Source: Polaribacter sp. Q13
GTDB taxonomy: Bacteria; Bacteroidota; Bacteroidia; Flavobacteriales; Flavobacteriaceae
Length of the DNA stretch: 64,000 bases
Assembly: GCF_016858305.2 (NCBI RefSeq)
Contig: NZ_CP074436.1
Span: 1,322,001 to 1,386,000, forward strand
Reading direction: 5' to 3'
The position numbers were made by a program, and so were the translations under genes. Below are positions 1 to 8,920 of the stretch, piece after piece. The notes beneath the pieces were generated by a model. That model saw nothing but the letters and a program-made list of their open reading frames with translations, was not told the DNA's origin and searched no databases. Within the stretch, counting starts at the first letter, position 1, and each line of letters begins with the position of its first letter.

Positions 1-524
1 TCTGGACATACGTTTCTATGGAGTACTTTAAACAAAAAATTAAGGCCGGTGAGGTTGGTTCTTCAGCAATGCCACATAAAGTAAATCCTATTGATTTTGA
101 AAACTCTGAAGGAAATTTAGGATTGGCAAATGCAATTTTCGAACACCTATCTGCAAAATTACCAGTTTCTCGTTTGCAACGTGATTTAACAGACAGTACG
201 GTTTTACGTAATGTTGGTGTGCCTTTTGGGCATACAATTATCGCTTTTACATCTACCTTAAAAGGATTGAACAAATTGTTACTAAACAAGCAAAAATTTG
301 AGGATGATTTAGAAAATAATTGGGCAGTTGTTGCAGAAGCTATTCAAACTATTTTAAGAAGAGAAGCATACCCTAACCCTTATGAAGCCTTAAAAGGGTT
401 GACAAGAACAAATGCTAAAATCAACCAAAAATCTATTGCAGATTTTATTGACACTTTAGAAGTTTCGTCAGAAATTAAAGAAGAATTAAAAGCAATTACA
501 CCTGCAAACTATACAGGAATATAA
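1..524 (+). CDS. purB: Adenylosuccinate lyase, C-terminal part (gene cut by window start)
   Basis: Adenylosuccinate lyase acts twice in purine synthesis, releasing fumarate from SAICAR and from adenylosuccinate. Only about the last 173 codons are present. The frame is open from base 3 (WTYVSMEY), so the ATG at 18 is internal. The fumarase/aspartase-superfamily signature GSSAMPHKVNPIDFEN is intact and is followed by LQRDLTDSTVLRNVGVPFGH, characteristic of the long E. coli-type PurB. The stop lies 20 bases before the next gene. The family is certain; the N-terminal domain lies outside the window. Confidence 0.95.
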   Translation, partial: WTYVSMEYFKQKIKAGEVGSSAMPHKVNPIDFENSEGNLGLANAIFEHLSAKLPVSRLQRDLTDSTVLRNVGVPFGHTIIAFTSTLKGLNKLLLNKQKFEDDLENNWAVVAEAIQTILRREAYPNPYEALKGLTRTNAKINQKSIADFIDTLEVSSEIKEELKAITPANYTGI

Positions 525-544
525 ATTTTTAAGAAGTAAATATT

Positions 545-1012
545 ATGAGAGTAAAGAATGTAAAAGTTTCTGTTTTTAATATAAATAAAAGAAGATTTAT
601 GTTCTTTTCTCTCTTATCTCTTTTCTTTTTTCTGACTTCTTGTCATTCAGAAATTAAAGACAATGGAGATCGTTTTAAAAAAGGAGTTTTTGAAATTCCT
701 GCAGGAAAAGGATATAGTAAAACCACCGTAATAAGAAAAGATAGCCTTCAAATTGAAGAATACGAAAAGATTATAAGTATTTCTAATGACAGTATTACAA
801 CTGAAAAAAGAATGAAACATATTGATACCTTATATATCAAATGGAAAAATAATTTCTTTTATTCTTTAAAAATGAAATCTCCAAAAAGAGAGTTAGATAA
901 AGATCCTATTTATATTCAAATAACAAAAGTTACTGACAGCTCTTATAATTTTACTGCAAAAATTGGTTTTAGTAAATTTAAACAAAACGGTACTGTTTAT
1001 AAAGTAAAGTAA
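545..1012 (+). CDS. Predicted lipoprotein of unknown function
   Basis: A 155-residue protein with a lipoprotein signal: basic stretch NKRRF, a hydrophobic run, then the lipobox LTSC with the lipidated Cys at residue 33. A Met at residue 19 would shorten the signal but would lose all positive charges, so the upstream ATG at 545 is preferred. The mature part is polar, strongly charged and beta-rich in appearance. I recognise no family. It lies 20 bases after purB and one base before the terC-like gene, so co-transcription is likely. Confidence 0.7.
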   Translation: MRVKNVKVSVFNINKRRFMFFSLLSLFFFLTSCHSEIKDNGDRFKKGVFEIPAGKGYSKTTVIRKDSLQIEEYEKIISISNDSITTEKRMKHIDTLYIKWKNNFFYSLKMKSPKRELDKDPIYIQITKVTDSSYNFTAKIGFSKFKQNGTVYKVK

Positions 1013-1013
1013 A

Positions 1014-1778
1014 ATGGAAATTTTCTTACATTTAGATACTTGGGTTGCCTTATTAACCTTAACTTTTTTAGAAATAGTTTTAGGAATAGACAATATTATT
1101 TTTATTTCAATTTCTGCTAATAAACTACCTAAACACCAAGTAAAAAAAGGAACACTTCTAGGATTGTCTTTAGCAATGATTACTAGAATTTTATTACTTA
1201 TTAGTATCTCTTATCTAATTGCTTTTAAAGAACCTTTTTTAGAAATTAATATTGGTTGGTTTAAAACAGCTTTAACAGGCCAAAGTATCATCTTATTTTT
1301 AGGTGGCCTTTTTTTACTTTACAAGAGTACCAAAGAAATTAGAGAAAAAGTAGAACACACAAATGAAGATGAAATTTTAAAAACGCCAAAAGTAATATCT
1401 CTTACAAATGTTATAATTCAAATTATACTAATAGACATCGTTTTTTCTTTTGACAGTATTTTAACTGCCGTTGGTATGACTAACGGAATTGATGGCGCAT
1501 TATTAATTATGATTATTGCCGTAATTGTTTCTATTATAATTATGATGATTTTTTCGAGCCCTATTAGTAATTTTGTAAACAGAAACCCGACGATACAAAT
1601 GTTGGCATTGTCCTTTTTAATTTTAATAGGTTTTATGTTGATTACAGAAAGTGCTCATTTATCTAATACAGTAATTTTTAACCAATCTGTTGGTGCGGTT
1701 CCAAAAGGTTATTTGTACTTTGCGATCGCATTTTCTTTAGGGGTAGAAATGCTAAATTTAAAAATTAGAAAAAAATAA
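1014..1778 (+). CDS. TerC family integral membrane protein
   Basis: A 254-residue, very hydrophobic inner-membrane protein of about seven helices. The family hallmarks are visible: LEIVLGIDNIIFISI near the N-terminus and the pseudo-repeat DIVFSFDSILTAVGMT in the middle, whose acidic residues inside helices are thought to bind metal. TerC/Alx proteins are linked to tellurite resistance and to manganese export coupled to metalation of secreted proteins. The short form here lacks a CBS or CorC_HlyC extension. The substrate is inferred from the family only. Confidence 0.9.
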   Translation: MEIFLHLDTWVALLTLTFLEIVLGIDNIIFISISANKLPKHQVKKGTLLGLSLAMITRILLLISISYLIAFKEPFLEINIGWFKTALTGQSIILFLGGLFLLYKSTKEIREKVEHTNEDEILKTPKVISLTNVIIQIILIDIVFSFDSILTAVGMTNGIDGALLIMIIAVIVSIIIMMIFSSPISNFVNRNPTIQMLALSFLILIGFMLITESAHLSNTVIFNQSVGAVPKGYLYFAIAFSLGVEMLNLKIRKK

Positions 1779-1783
1779 AACTT

Positions 1784-2098
1784 TTGTACAAAAAATTATT
1801 TAGCTTTTTTTTTCTCTTATTATTGATGTTACCAACATCTATAGAAATAATTCACGATTTACAAAATCATGAACACTCTGTATGTACTTCTGTTAGTGAA
1901 CATCACATACATAATCAACATTTAAATTGTGCTCAATTCCATAAGCATTTAACCATATTTTCAATGGATTTTACATCTAATTTCGATGTAATTCCTGCGC
2001 ATTATTACACTTCAATTTTCATAGATAAACCTCAAAGAATTAAAGAAGTTTGTCAGTCTATAAAAACATCTAGAGGCCCACCCTATTTTACTGTTTAA
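1784..2098 (+). CDS. Small His-rich exported protein, possible metal-binding partner of the downstream receptor
   Basis: A 104-residue ORF with a TTG start five bases after terC. A hydrophobic N-terminal segment (residues 5-18) resembles a signal peptide or anchor. It is followed by a His/Cys-rich stretch (NHEHSVCTSVSEHHIHNQH, then HLNC and FHKH), about eleven histidines in 40 residues. Similar small His-rich ORFs sit before TonB receptors in Bacteroidetes, where zinc or copper handling is suspected. Function is inferred from composition and position between a TerC protein and a receptor. The TTG start is the only initiator in frame near the terC stop. Confidence 0.6.
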   Translation: MYKKLFSFFFLLLLMLPTSIEIIHDLQNHEHSVCTSVSEHHIHNQHLNCAQFHKHLTIFSMDFTSNFDVIPAHYYTSIFIDKPQRIKEVCQSIKTSRGPPYFTV

Positions 2099-2464
2099 AT
2101 TACAATTGTCATTTTGATACGCGAGAAAAAAATTCTCAAACGAAAATGATCTAGTGAAGTTTTGTCATTTCTACTACTACTAAATTAAAATATTTTTTAA
2201 TTGAAAGTATCTAGCGAAGCTTTGAAGAAATTACTTAAAGTTACATGATTTTGGTTTTCTAAATTATGAAATTTATCCTATCGTCGAAATGACTACCGGA
2301 AGGTTTTTCTTAACTTTTAAACTCAATAGATCATTAAAACAGAATCACCACCAAATATATAAATGGTAGGATGAATGACGAAGTAACCTCACTATAAAAC
2401 AAACAGATTGCTTCATACTATTTAAAATGACGCATAGATTTTAATAATCAGTAAAAAAACATCA
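2099..2464. other. Gene-free stretch with degenerate intergenic repeats
   Basis: 366 bases without a convincing ORF. Fragments such as GAATGACGAAGTAACCTCA and CAGATTGCTTCAT resemble decayed arms of the palindromic element seen intact at 38872-38943. Two related pieces, ATCTAGTGAAGTTTTG (2149-2164) and ATCTAGCGAAGCTTTG (2209-2224), form an imperfect direct repeat. It separates the His-rich gene from the receptor, so the receptor may have its own promoter, although none stands out. Confidence 0.4.
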
Positions 2465-4678
2465 ATGAAAACATTAATAACATTGCTACTTTTAGTGGCG
2501 GGATTTTCTGTGAATGCACAAAATAGCATTTCAGGAAAAATTACGGATATAGATAATAACTCTTTAGCCGACGTACAAATTAACACTCCAGAATTGCATA
2601 AAGGAACTACTTCTAAAGAAGACGGAACCTATGTACTTAAAAATATCCCTAATGGGAAAATTAAAATTAATTTTAGTTATTTAGGTTTTAAAACAGTCTC
2701 TAAAATCATTGATTTTAATACCGGAAACGTATCATTAGATATTCAATTAAAAGAAACTGCTTTTAAAATGGATGAAGTAATCATTTCTGCACCTTTTAAT
2801 AAATTACAGTCAGAAAATGTAATGAAAATAGAAAGGTTATCCGCAAAAGCAATTCAAAAAACAGGAGCGACAACACTTGCCGAAGGAATTACAAATATTG
2901 CTGGAGTATCACAAATTTCTACAGGTGCTTCTATAGGGAAACCCGTAATTAGAGGTTTAAGCGGAAATAGAGTTTTAGTATATACACAAGGCATTCGATT
3001 AGAAAACCAGCAATTTGGTGGCGAACATGGTTTAGGGATTAATGACGCAGGAATAAGTAGTGTTGAAGTTATAAAAGGCCCTGCCTCTCTACTTTATGGT
3101 TCTGATGCTTTGGGTGGTGTTTTATATTTAAATCCAGAAAAATTTGCATCAGAAAACGATAAAGAAATAAATTTTAGTCATCGTTTTTTTGGTAATACTA
3201 TAGGTACTAATACTTCTATTGGCGCAAAATTATCTTCGGAAAGTTGGAAATTTTTAGCAAGAGCAACGTATGCAAATCATTCAGATTATAAAATCCCAAC
3301 AGATGAGAGAGTAACCAATACTCGTTTTAATGAAAAGGATTTTAAAACAGGAATTGGGTATTCTAAAAATAATTTTACCTCAGAAATTCGTTATAATTTT
3401 AACAGATCTCAATTAGGGTTACCAGAAGACGGAATTGGCGAACAGTCTACAAGTAAAACTCTTTTAGATCCTTATCAAATTGTCGATAATCATATTTTAA
3501 GTTCTCACAATCATTTCTTTTTAGGTGATTCTAAATTAGATTTAGATTTGGGATATACTTTTAATGACAGACAAGAGTTTGAGGAAGGTGATGAAGCTGC
3601 TTTAAGAATGAAATTAAAAACATTTAGTTATAATGGAAAATATCATTTTCCTAAAATTGGAAGTGTAGAAATTCTTTCTGGAGTGCAAGGTTTACATCAA
3701 ACAAACACCAATTTTGGTGAAGAAATCTTAATTCCTGATGCTACTATAAATGATTTTGGAATTTTTACCACTGCAAATTATTCTTGGAATAAAAATAGTT
3801 TACAAGCCGGAATTAGATATGATAATAGAAATATAAACACAGAAAGACATGAACTTTCTGAAGATGGAGATGTTCGTGTTTTTGAAGCTATTTATAAATC
3901 TTTCAATAGTTTTACTACTTCTTTAGGCTATAAAGCTTCATTAACTGATAAAATTACAACTAGAATAAACATAGCTTCTGGTTTTAGAGCACCTAATTTA
4001 GCAGAATTAACTTCTAATGGCGTGCATGAAGGTACCAACCGATTCGAGAAAGGAAATAATGACCTTACCAATGAACAGAATTTTCAATTTGATCTTTCTT
4101 TAGAATATAAAACAGAACATATTGAACTATTTGCAAACGGTTTTTACAATAAAATAAACGACTATATTTACATCTCTCCTACTGGTACTATTGAAGATGG
4201 AAATCCTGTTTATAATTATCTGCAAGAAGACGCTAAATTATATGGTGGTGAATTTGGTTTTCACTTACACCCACATCCTTTAGACTGGTTGCATTTAGAA
4301 AGTACTTTTGAAACCGTAATTGGCGAACAAGATAATGGAAATTATTTACCTTTAATCCCTGCTAATTCTTGGAAAAACACCTTAAGAACTGAGTTTAACA
4401 TTCAGAATTGGTTACAACAAGGGTATGCTTCTTTAACTTTAAAAAGTACTTTTTCACAAAATAAAGTTAGTGAGTTTGAAACCTATTCTCCTAGTTACAA
4501 TTTATTAAACTTTGGTTTTGGCGGAGATATTAAGATAAATAATATCAAATTCTCTACTAGTGTATCTGCAAATAATATTTTGAATAAAAAATATATTGAT
4601 CATTTATCAAGATTAAAAGCAGATGGAATTTTAAACCAAGGACGAAATATTGTTTTAGGGATTAATTTCGTATTGTAG
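2465..4678 (+). CDS. TonB-dependent outer membrane receptor, probable metal or chelate uptake
   Basis: A 737-residue outer-membrane gated channel. A signal peptide ends at about residue 18 (VNA|Q). A carboxypeptidase-regulatory-like beta-sandwich typical of Bacteroidetes receptors covers about 20-105. The plug covers about 110-230 (TGATTLAEGITNIAGV, KPVIRGLSGNRVLVY, VEVIKGPASLLYGSDALGGVL), followed by a 22-strand-type barrel ending in an aromatic-poor NIVLGINFVL. The plug resembles receptors of the zinc/copper type (ZnuD-like), and extracellular loops contain His clusters (HLHPHPLDW). Position after a His-rich protein supports metal transport, but the substrate is inferred. Confidence 0.88.
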   Translation: MKTLITLLLLVAGFSVNAQNSISGKITDIDNNSLADVQINTPELHKGTTSKEDGTYVLKNIPNGKIKINFSYLGFKTVSKIIDFNTGNVSLDIQLKETAFKMDEVIISAPFNKLQSENVMKIERLSAKAIQKTGATTLAEGITNIAGVSQISTGASIGKPVIRGLSGNRVLVYTQGIRLENQQFGGEHGLGINDAGISSVEVIKGPASLLYGSDALGGVLYLNPEKFASENDKEINFSHRFFGNTIGTNTSIGAKLSSESWKFLARATYANHSDYKIPTDERVTNTRFNEKDFKTGIGYSKNNFTSEIRYNFNRSQLGLPEDGIGEQSTSKTLLDPYQIVDNHILSSHNHFFLGDSKLDLDLGYTFNDRQEFEEGDEAALRMKLKTFSYNGKYHFPKIGSVEILSGVQGLHQTNTNFGEEILIPDATINDFGIFTTANYSWNKNSLQAGIRYDNRNINTERHELSEDGDVRVFEAIYKSFNSFTTSLGYKASLTDKITTRINIASGFRAPNLAELTSNGVHEGTNRFEKGNNDLTNEQNFQFDLSLEYKTEHIELFANGFYNKINDYIYISPTGTIEDGNPVYNYLQEDAKLYGGEFGFHLHPHPLDWLHLESTFETVIGEQDNGNYLPLIPANSWKNTLRTEFNIQNWLQQGYASLTLKSTFSQNKVSEFETYSPSYNLLNFGFGGDIKINNIKFSTSVSANNILNKKYIDHLSRLKADGILNQGRNIVLGINFVL

Positions 4679-4689
4679 ATAACAACTTA

Positions 4690-4726
4690 AACCTCAAAGG
4701 TTTTAAAAATCTTTGAGGTTCTTTTT
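4690..4726. terminator. Bidirectional rho-independent terminator
   Basis: Stem AACCTCAAAG / CTTTGAGGTT with an 11-base loop and T-rich tail, between the receptor gene and the convergent MFS gene whose stop is at 4733. A-rich and T-rich flanks allow action on both strands. Confidence 0.75.
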
Positions 4727-4732
4727 ATATTA

Positions 4733-6040
4733 TTAATGCACATACTCGGTTTTCTTAATCCTACTTAAAGAAATAAAAGCAGCCAAAAAGAATACAGCTA
4801 GTGCCAATACACTAGATTGTATCGATATCATAGAATTTAAAATTCCAAAAGTAACCATACCAATCACCAAAGCTATTTTTTCTGTAACATCAAAAAAGCT
4901 AAAATACGATGCAGTATCTTCCGTTTTTGGTAACATTTTAGAATAGGTAGACCTTGCTAAAGACTGTATAGCGCCCATTACCAAACCTATTAAAGCTCCT
5001 AAAACATAAAAATATATATCTATATTCGGCGTCTCTTTTGTGAGGTTAAAACCAATAAAACAAACAACTCCCCAAATTACAATGGTAATTTTTAATGTTT
5101 TGATATTTCCTATTTTATTTGACAATCTAGAAAACAAGAAAGCTCCTAAAATTCCTACAAACTGAACTAGTAAAATAGTACCAATTAAGTTTAAGGTTTC
5201 TAAACCTAAAATAGTTCCAAAAATACCCGCCATTAAAATTATTGTTTGTACACCAATACTCCATAAAAAGAAAGAAATTAAAAATATTTTTAATTCTCTG
5301 TATGCAAATAATTCTTTGGCTACTTTTTTTATTTCTTTTAGTCCTTTCGAAAAATAATTGTCTTTAGGGATTTCTTTTTTTTCTTCGTTTGGCAATTTAG
5401 CATAGGTTATTTGTGCAAAACCAAGCCACCACAATCCTACTAAGACAAAAGATAACTGAGAGCCCAGTTGTTTATCATAAAAACCAAAAACTTTAGTTTC
5501 TATTAAAACCAAACACAAAAGCAATAATATTATAGAACCTAAATACCCTAACATAAACCCTTTTGCACTGGCATTGTCTTGTTGTTCTGGTAAAGCTACC
5601 TCTGGCAGATAGGCGTTGTAAAACACAATACTTCCCCAGAACCCAATACTTGCTAAAATGGTAAAAAGAATTCCCACCCAAAGCGTTTCTTTTCCTGTAA
5701 AAAAGAATAAACTCATTACTGACAGCGCGCCTAGTAAACAGAAACCTTTTAAAAATTTCTTTTTATTACCGGCATAATCTGCAATACCAGAAAGCATTGG
5801 CGAAATAAAAGCGACCACTAAAAATGAAAAAGCCATAGCATAATTATACAAGGTTGTCGGTGTCCATAAAGTACCTAAAAAGGCAATTTTACCATCTGCA
5901 TTTGCAAAACCTTCTGAGGTAGTTAAACCTGCATAATAAATAGGAAAAACAGCAGTACTTATAACCAAAGAATATACTGAATTTGCCCAATCATAAAAAG
6001 CCCAAGCATTGATTAATTTTTTATCTCCTATTTTTAACAT
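4733..6040 (-). CDS. MFS transporter, UMF1 / Atg22-like family
   Basis: A 435-residue, 12-helix major facilitator. The N-terminus INAWAFYDWANSVYSLVISTAVFPIYY is the hallmark of the UMF1 (unknown major facilitator 1) branch related to the yeast vacuolar effluxer Atg22, and the 'ADYAGNKKKF' loop between helices 2 and 3 fits the MFS signature position. A cytoplasmic loop of about 35 charged residues separates the two six-helix halves. Substrate unknown; export of amino acids is suggested by Atg22 but not shown here. It is transcribed alone, convergent to the receptor. Confidence 0.88.
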   Translation of the reverse strand: MLKIGDKKLINAWAFYDWANSVYSLVISTAVFPIYYAGLTTSEGFANADGKIAFLGTLWTPTTLYNYAMAFSFLVVAFISPMLSGIADYAGNKKKFLKGFCLLGALSVMSLFFFTGKETLWVGILFTILASIGFWGSIVFYNAYLPEVALPEQQDNASAKGFMLGYLGSIILLLLCLVLIETKVFGFYDKQLGSQLSFVLVGLWWLGFAQITYAKLPNEEKKEIPKDNYFSKGLKEIKKVAKELFAYRELKIFLISFFLWSIGVQTIILMAGIFGTILGLETLNLIGTILLVQFVGILGAFLFSRLSNKIGNIKTLKITIVIWGVVCFIGFNLTKETPNIDIYFYVLGALIGLVMGAIQSLARSTYSKMLPKTEDTASYFSFFDVTEKIALVIGMVTFGILNSMISIQSSVLALAVFFLAAFISLSRIKKTEYVH

Positions 6041-6055
6041 AGCATATTTTATTTA

Positions 6056-6089
6056 TAAAAAAAGCCGTTCAAATACTAATTTGAACGGC
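6056..6089 (-). terminator. Rho-independent terminator of the M48 protease gene
   Basis: Perfect 11-bp stem GCCGTTCAAAT / ATTTGAACGGC with a 4-base loop. On the minus strand it is followed by a run of T (A8 at 6056-6063). It lies 36 bases past the protease stop and just upstream of the MFS start, so it separates two collinear genes. Confidence 0.85.
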
Positions 6090-6124
6090 CACAATATAGG
6101 AAATCTATTCCTTTTCTAATTTAT

Positions 6125-6937
6125 TTAATTCTTTACTTTGGCATTGTATTGTGCCGCATATTTTTTAGCTGTCGGCAAATAATTTCTTAAATCTTGAATT
6201 CTAGACTCATTAGAAGGGTGTGTGCTTAAAATTTCTGGTTGCGAACTTCCACCAGAATTAGCACTCATTCTTACCCAAACCTCAGCAGCTTCTCTACCAT
6301 CATAACCAGCCATAATCATAAAAACCAAACCTAATCTGTCTGCTTCTTGTTCATGCACTCTACTAAACTTTAACATTCCTAAACCAGAACCTACTCCAAA
6401 TGCGGTATTCCATAATTGTTGCGATTCTGAACTTTTACCAGAAGTACCTAATGCCACAGCAACACCACCTAATTGTTGTAATTGCCCTTGAGACATTCTT
6501 TCTTGACCGTGTTTAGCAAAAGCATGTGCAACTTCGTGCCCCATTACAGCAGCTACTCCATTATCATTTGCACAAATTGGCATAATACCAGTATAAAAAA
6601 CAACTTTACCTCCTGGCATACACCAAGCATTTACTGTATTATCTTCTACTAAATTAAACTCCCATCTATAAGAATCTGCTTCTTTACTCATACCATTTGC
6701 TCTCATAAAACGATCTACCGCAGCAGAAATATTTTTACCAACTTCTTTTATTTGGTTAGACATTACCCTATTTGTAGACAACTTATTTTCTTCTAAAAAA
6801 CTACTATATTGAGCAAAACTAGAAGGTAATACCTGAGCATCACTTACAAAATTAACACGGCTTCTACCTGTAATTGGCACGGTACTGCATTCTACAAAAA
6901 GGAAAACCGTTAAAACTAAAATAATTGTTTTTTTCAT
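6125..6937 (-). CDS. M48 family metallopeptidase, lipoprotein
   Basis: A 270-residue periplasmic zinc protease of the BepA/YcaL/LoiP type. The signal peptide ends in VEC (lipidated Cys 17). The zinc site is HEVAH at residues 134-138 with the third ligand Glu198 in EQEADRLG. TGIMPICANDNGVAAVMGHE precedes the active site as usual in M48C. Proteins of this group degrade misfolded outer-membrane proteins and are often envelope-stress induced. The length is normal for a catalytic domain without TPRs. It is divergent from msrB with a shared 187-base promoter region. Confidence 0.92.
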   Translation of the reverse strand: MKKTIILVLTVFLFVECSTVPITGRSRVNFVSDAQVLPSSFAQYSSFLEENKLSTNRVMSNQIKEVGKNISAAVDRFMRANGMSKEADSYRWEFNLVEDNTVNAWCMPGGKVVFYTGIMPICANDNGVAAVMGHEVAHAFAKHGQERMSQGQLQQLGGVAVALGTSGKSSESQQLWNTAFGVGSGLGMLKFSRVHEQEADRLGLVFMIMAGYDGREAAEVWVRMSANSGGSSQPEILSTHPSNESRIQDLRNYLPTAKKYAAQYNAKVKN

Positions 6938-7069
6938 CTATTTATTTTTTTTATCATCAATACTTAATAAGACACATATTACTTTAAATTGTCACTATAA
7001 AGTATCTTTTAGAATTTTATAAAATTACATATTCTAACTTTATCAAAAAAATAATACTTTAAAGAAAGT

Positions 7070-7077
7070 TAAATTTG
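7070..7077 (+). promoter_or_regulatory. Candidate -7 element upstream of msrB
   Basis: TAAATTTG matches the Bacteroidetes -7 consensus TAnnTTTG, 47 bases before the msrB ATG. No clear TTG -33 box is found at the right distance, so this is only suggestive. Confidence 0.3.
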
Positions 7078-7124
7078 TAATTTTTGCAAATAATATTCGT
7101 CGAAAATAGAAACAAGATACTTTT

Positions 7125-7601
7125 ATGAAAAATATATTCTCCTTACTTACGCTACTTTTTTTAATTAGTTGTTCTAGCAATGCTCAGACTTCATCCAAAG
7201 AACAAAAAACCTATACCATTGAAAAAACAAATGCCGAATGGAAAAAAATATTAACTCCTAAACAATATTATGTATTACGAGAAGCAGGCACAGAAAGAGC
7301 TTTTTCTAGTTCTTTTAACACAAACAAAGCTACTGGTACTTATGTTTGTGCTGCTTGTAAAACACCTCTATATAAATCTGAGTACAAATATGATTCTGGT
7401 TCTGGTTGGCCTTCTTTTGACAGAGCTATTAAAAATAATGTTGAATTAGATGTCGATTATAAAATTGGGTACGCTAGAACAGAGTTAAAATGCAATACTT
7501 GTGGTGGTCACTTAGGACATTCTTTTGATGATGGCCCTAAAAACTCTACCGGAAAACGTCATTGTATTAATGGTGATGCTTTAGAATTTATTGCTAACTA
7601 A
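7125..7601 (+). CDS. msrB: Peptide-methionine (R)-S-oxide reductase, exported lipoprotein form
   Basis: Repairs oxidised methionine (R-sulfoxide) in proteins. All family residues are visible: two structural zinc CxxC pairs (C75/C78 and C123/C126), the substrate motif SGSGWPSFD, GHSFDDGP, and the catalytic Cys147 in RHCINGDAL. The N-terminus is a lipoprotein signal (LISC, Cys16), so this copy acts in the periplasm or outer membrane on envelope proteins. The resolving-Cys position is less clear. It is single and divergent from the M48 protease, which fits a shared envelope-quality role (inference). Confidence 0.95.
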   Translation: MKNIFSLLTLLFLISCSSNAQTSSKEQKTYTIEKTNAEWKKILTPKQYYVLREAGTERAFSSSFNTNKATGTYVCAACKTPLYKSEYKYDSGSGWPSFDRAIKNNVELDVDYKIGYARTELKCNTCGGHLGHSFDDGPKNSTGKRHCINGDALEFIAN

Positions 7602-7701
7602 TCAATAGAAATAAATAAAATACTTTATTTTTAGTTAATTTCTTGTTAATAATGCATATATTTAGAAAAATAACTGCATTATAATTAAAAAGAAATTTTC
7701 A

Positions 7702-8229
7702 TTGATTAAAGAATCACTTTTAATAATACTTGTTTTATTTGTATTTGAAACTTATTCTCAACATACAAAACGAACTCTTTTAAATTCTACAATATCTACT
7801 GTAGGTAGCAATTCTGTACAATCTATTTCTAAAAATAAAATAAGGTACCAAATTGCACAAAGCATTGGTCAATCTAGTATTATTGGCACAAAAAGTACTA
7901 GTAAAATAAATGTTCAACAAGGGTTTTTAAATAATAGTAAAATATTTAACATCAATAATTCTAACATAGATATTATTGATGAATCTCTTAGACTTGTAAT
8001 TTCTCCAAATCCTTTTATAGAATTTATAACACTTAACTTCTCTAAAGAAACTAAGCATAAAATTCATATACGAATTTATGACATCAATCGTAAAATCATC
8101 TTTACAAAAGAATACACCCCTACAGACAATTTACTTATCCCCCTTAAACATTATAGTATAGGAACTTATATTATACGCATACAAAGTGGTACTAGTACAT
8201 TTACAGAAAAGCTTCTAAAAACAGAATAA
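7702..8229 (+). CDS. Small secreted protein with type IX secretion (type A) sorting domain
   Basis: A 175-residue protein with a TTG start, signal peptide to about residue 19 (ETYSQ), a short low-complexity middle and a C-terminal T9SS type A sorting domain (about 95-175). The domain signature is clear: LRLVISPNPFIEFI, then IRIYDINRKIIF, LIPLKHYSIGTYIIRI and terminal EKLLKTE. Such domains direct export through the PorV/SprA-type type IX system to the cell surface. Almost nothing is left for cargo, so it may be an adaptor or structural surface piece. It starts a five-gene secreted cluster and is followed after 3 bases by a barrel protein. Confidence 0.75.
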   Translation: MIKESLLIILVLFVFETYSQHTKRTLLNSTISTVGSNSVQSISKNKIRYQIAQSIGQSSIIGTKSTSKINVQQGFLNNSKIFNINNSNIDIIDESLRLVISPNPFIEFITLNFSKETKHKIHIRIYDINRKIIFTKEYTPTDNLLIPLKHYSIGTYIIRIQSGTSTFTEKLLKTE

Positions 8230-8232
8230 GAG

Positions 8233-8916
8233 ATGTTGAAAAATATCTCACATATTATAATTATAACTGTTGTATTTATTTTCATAAATTATACAACAGA
8301 AGCACAACAGGTCTATATTGAAACTGGTTTTGAAAATGCCTATTTTAAAAATTATGTAAATAATTTAGGTAATAACTCTTTAGATTTAAGTTATTCAAAA
8401 GCACAAGATTTTTTTATGGAAGGTGGTTTTAGGTTTAAATTATATGAAGAAAGATATACTTGGGATTTAGGTCTCGGATACAACAAATATAAAATTAACA
8501 TTGGTTATTATTCAGGTAATATTAGCATACCAGCAACCTATGATTTAAGTTATATAACCTTAAAAGCAGGCGCTAATTTTGCTATTGTTAATGAAAGACG
8601 ATTAAAAGTACAAATACACGCACATGTTTCTTACGATTGGCTTATTGCTGGAGCAAGGACCTCTAAAGACAATACAGTTAATTTATACAAGGAAAATACA
8701 TTCGACAAAAATCTACTTAGAATACACAGAGGAATAAGTGTAGAGTATGTTATTCATGATAATCTATCTACCTATATAAAATATAATGTAGCCGATAGTT
8801 TTAAAGAAAAAAGCCAAGACAGTAATATAGAAGAATCATATTCATTTCACACCAAGGCATTTTCGTTCGGATTGTTATTCTATATTTTAAGATTAAACAA
8901 TAGAAGACGATTCTAA
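8233..8916 (+). CDS. Outer membrane beta-barrel protein, unknown function
   Basis: A 227-residue protein with signal peptide (YTTEA|QQ) and alternating amphipathic strands (YTWDLGLGYNKYKINIGYY, AGANFAIVNERRLKVQIHAHVSY), consistent with an 8-10 strand barrel. It is too short for a PorP/SprF subunit and lacks their motifs. It starts 3 bases after the T9SS-sorted protein and 4 bases before the next gene, so the three are very probably one transcript. Confidence 0.7.
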   Translation: MLKNISHIIIITVVFIFINYTTEAQQVYIETGFENAYFKNYVNNLGNNSLDLSYSKAQDFFMEGGFRFKLYEERYTWDLGLGYNKYKINIGYYSGNISIPATYDLSYITLKAGANFAIVNERRLKVQIHAHVSYDWLIAGARTSKDNTVNLYKENTFDKNLLRIHRGISVEYVIHDNLSTYIKYNVADSFKEKSQDSNIEESYSFHTKAFSFGLLFYILRLNNRRRF

Positions 8917-8920
8917 AAAC

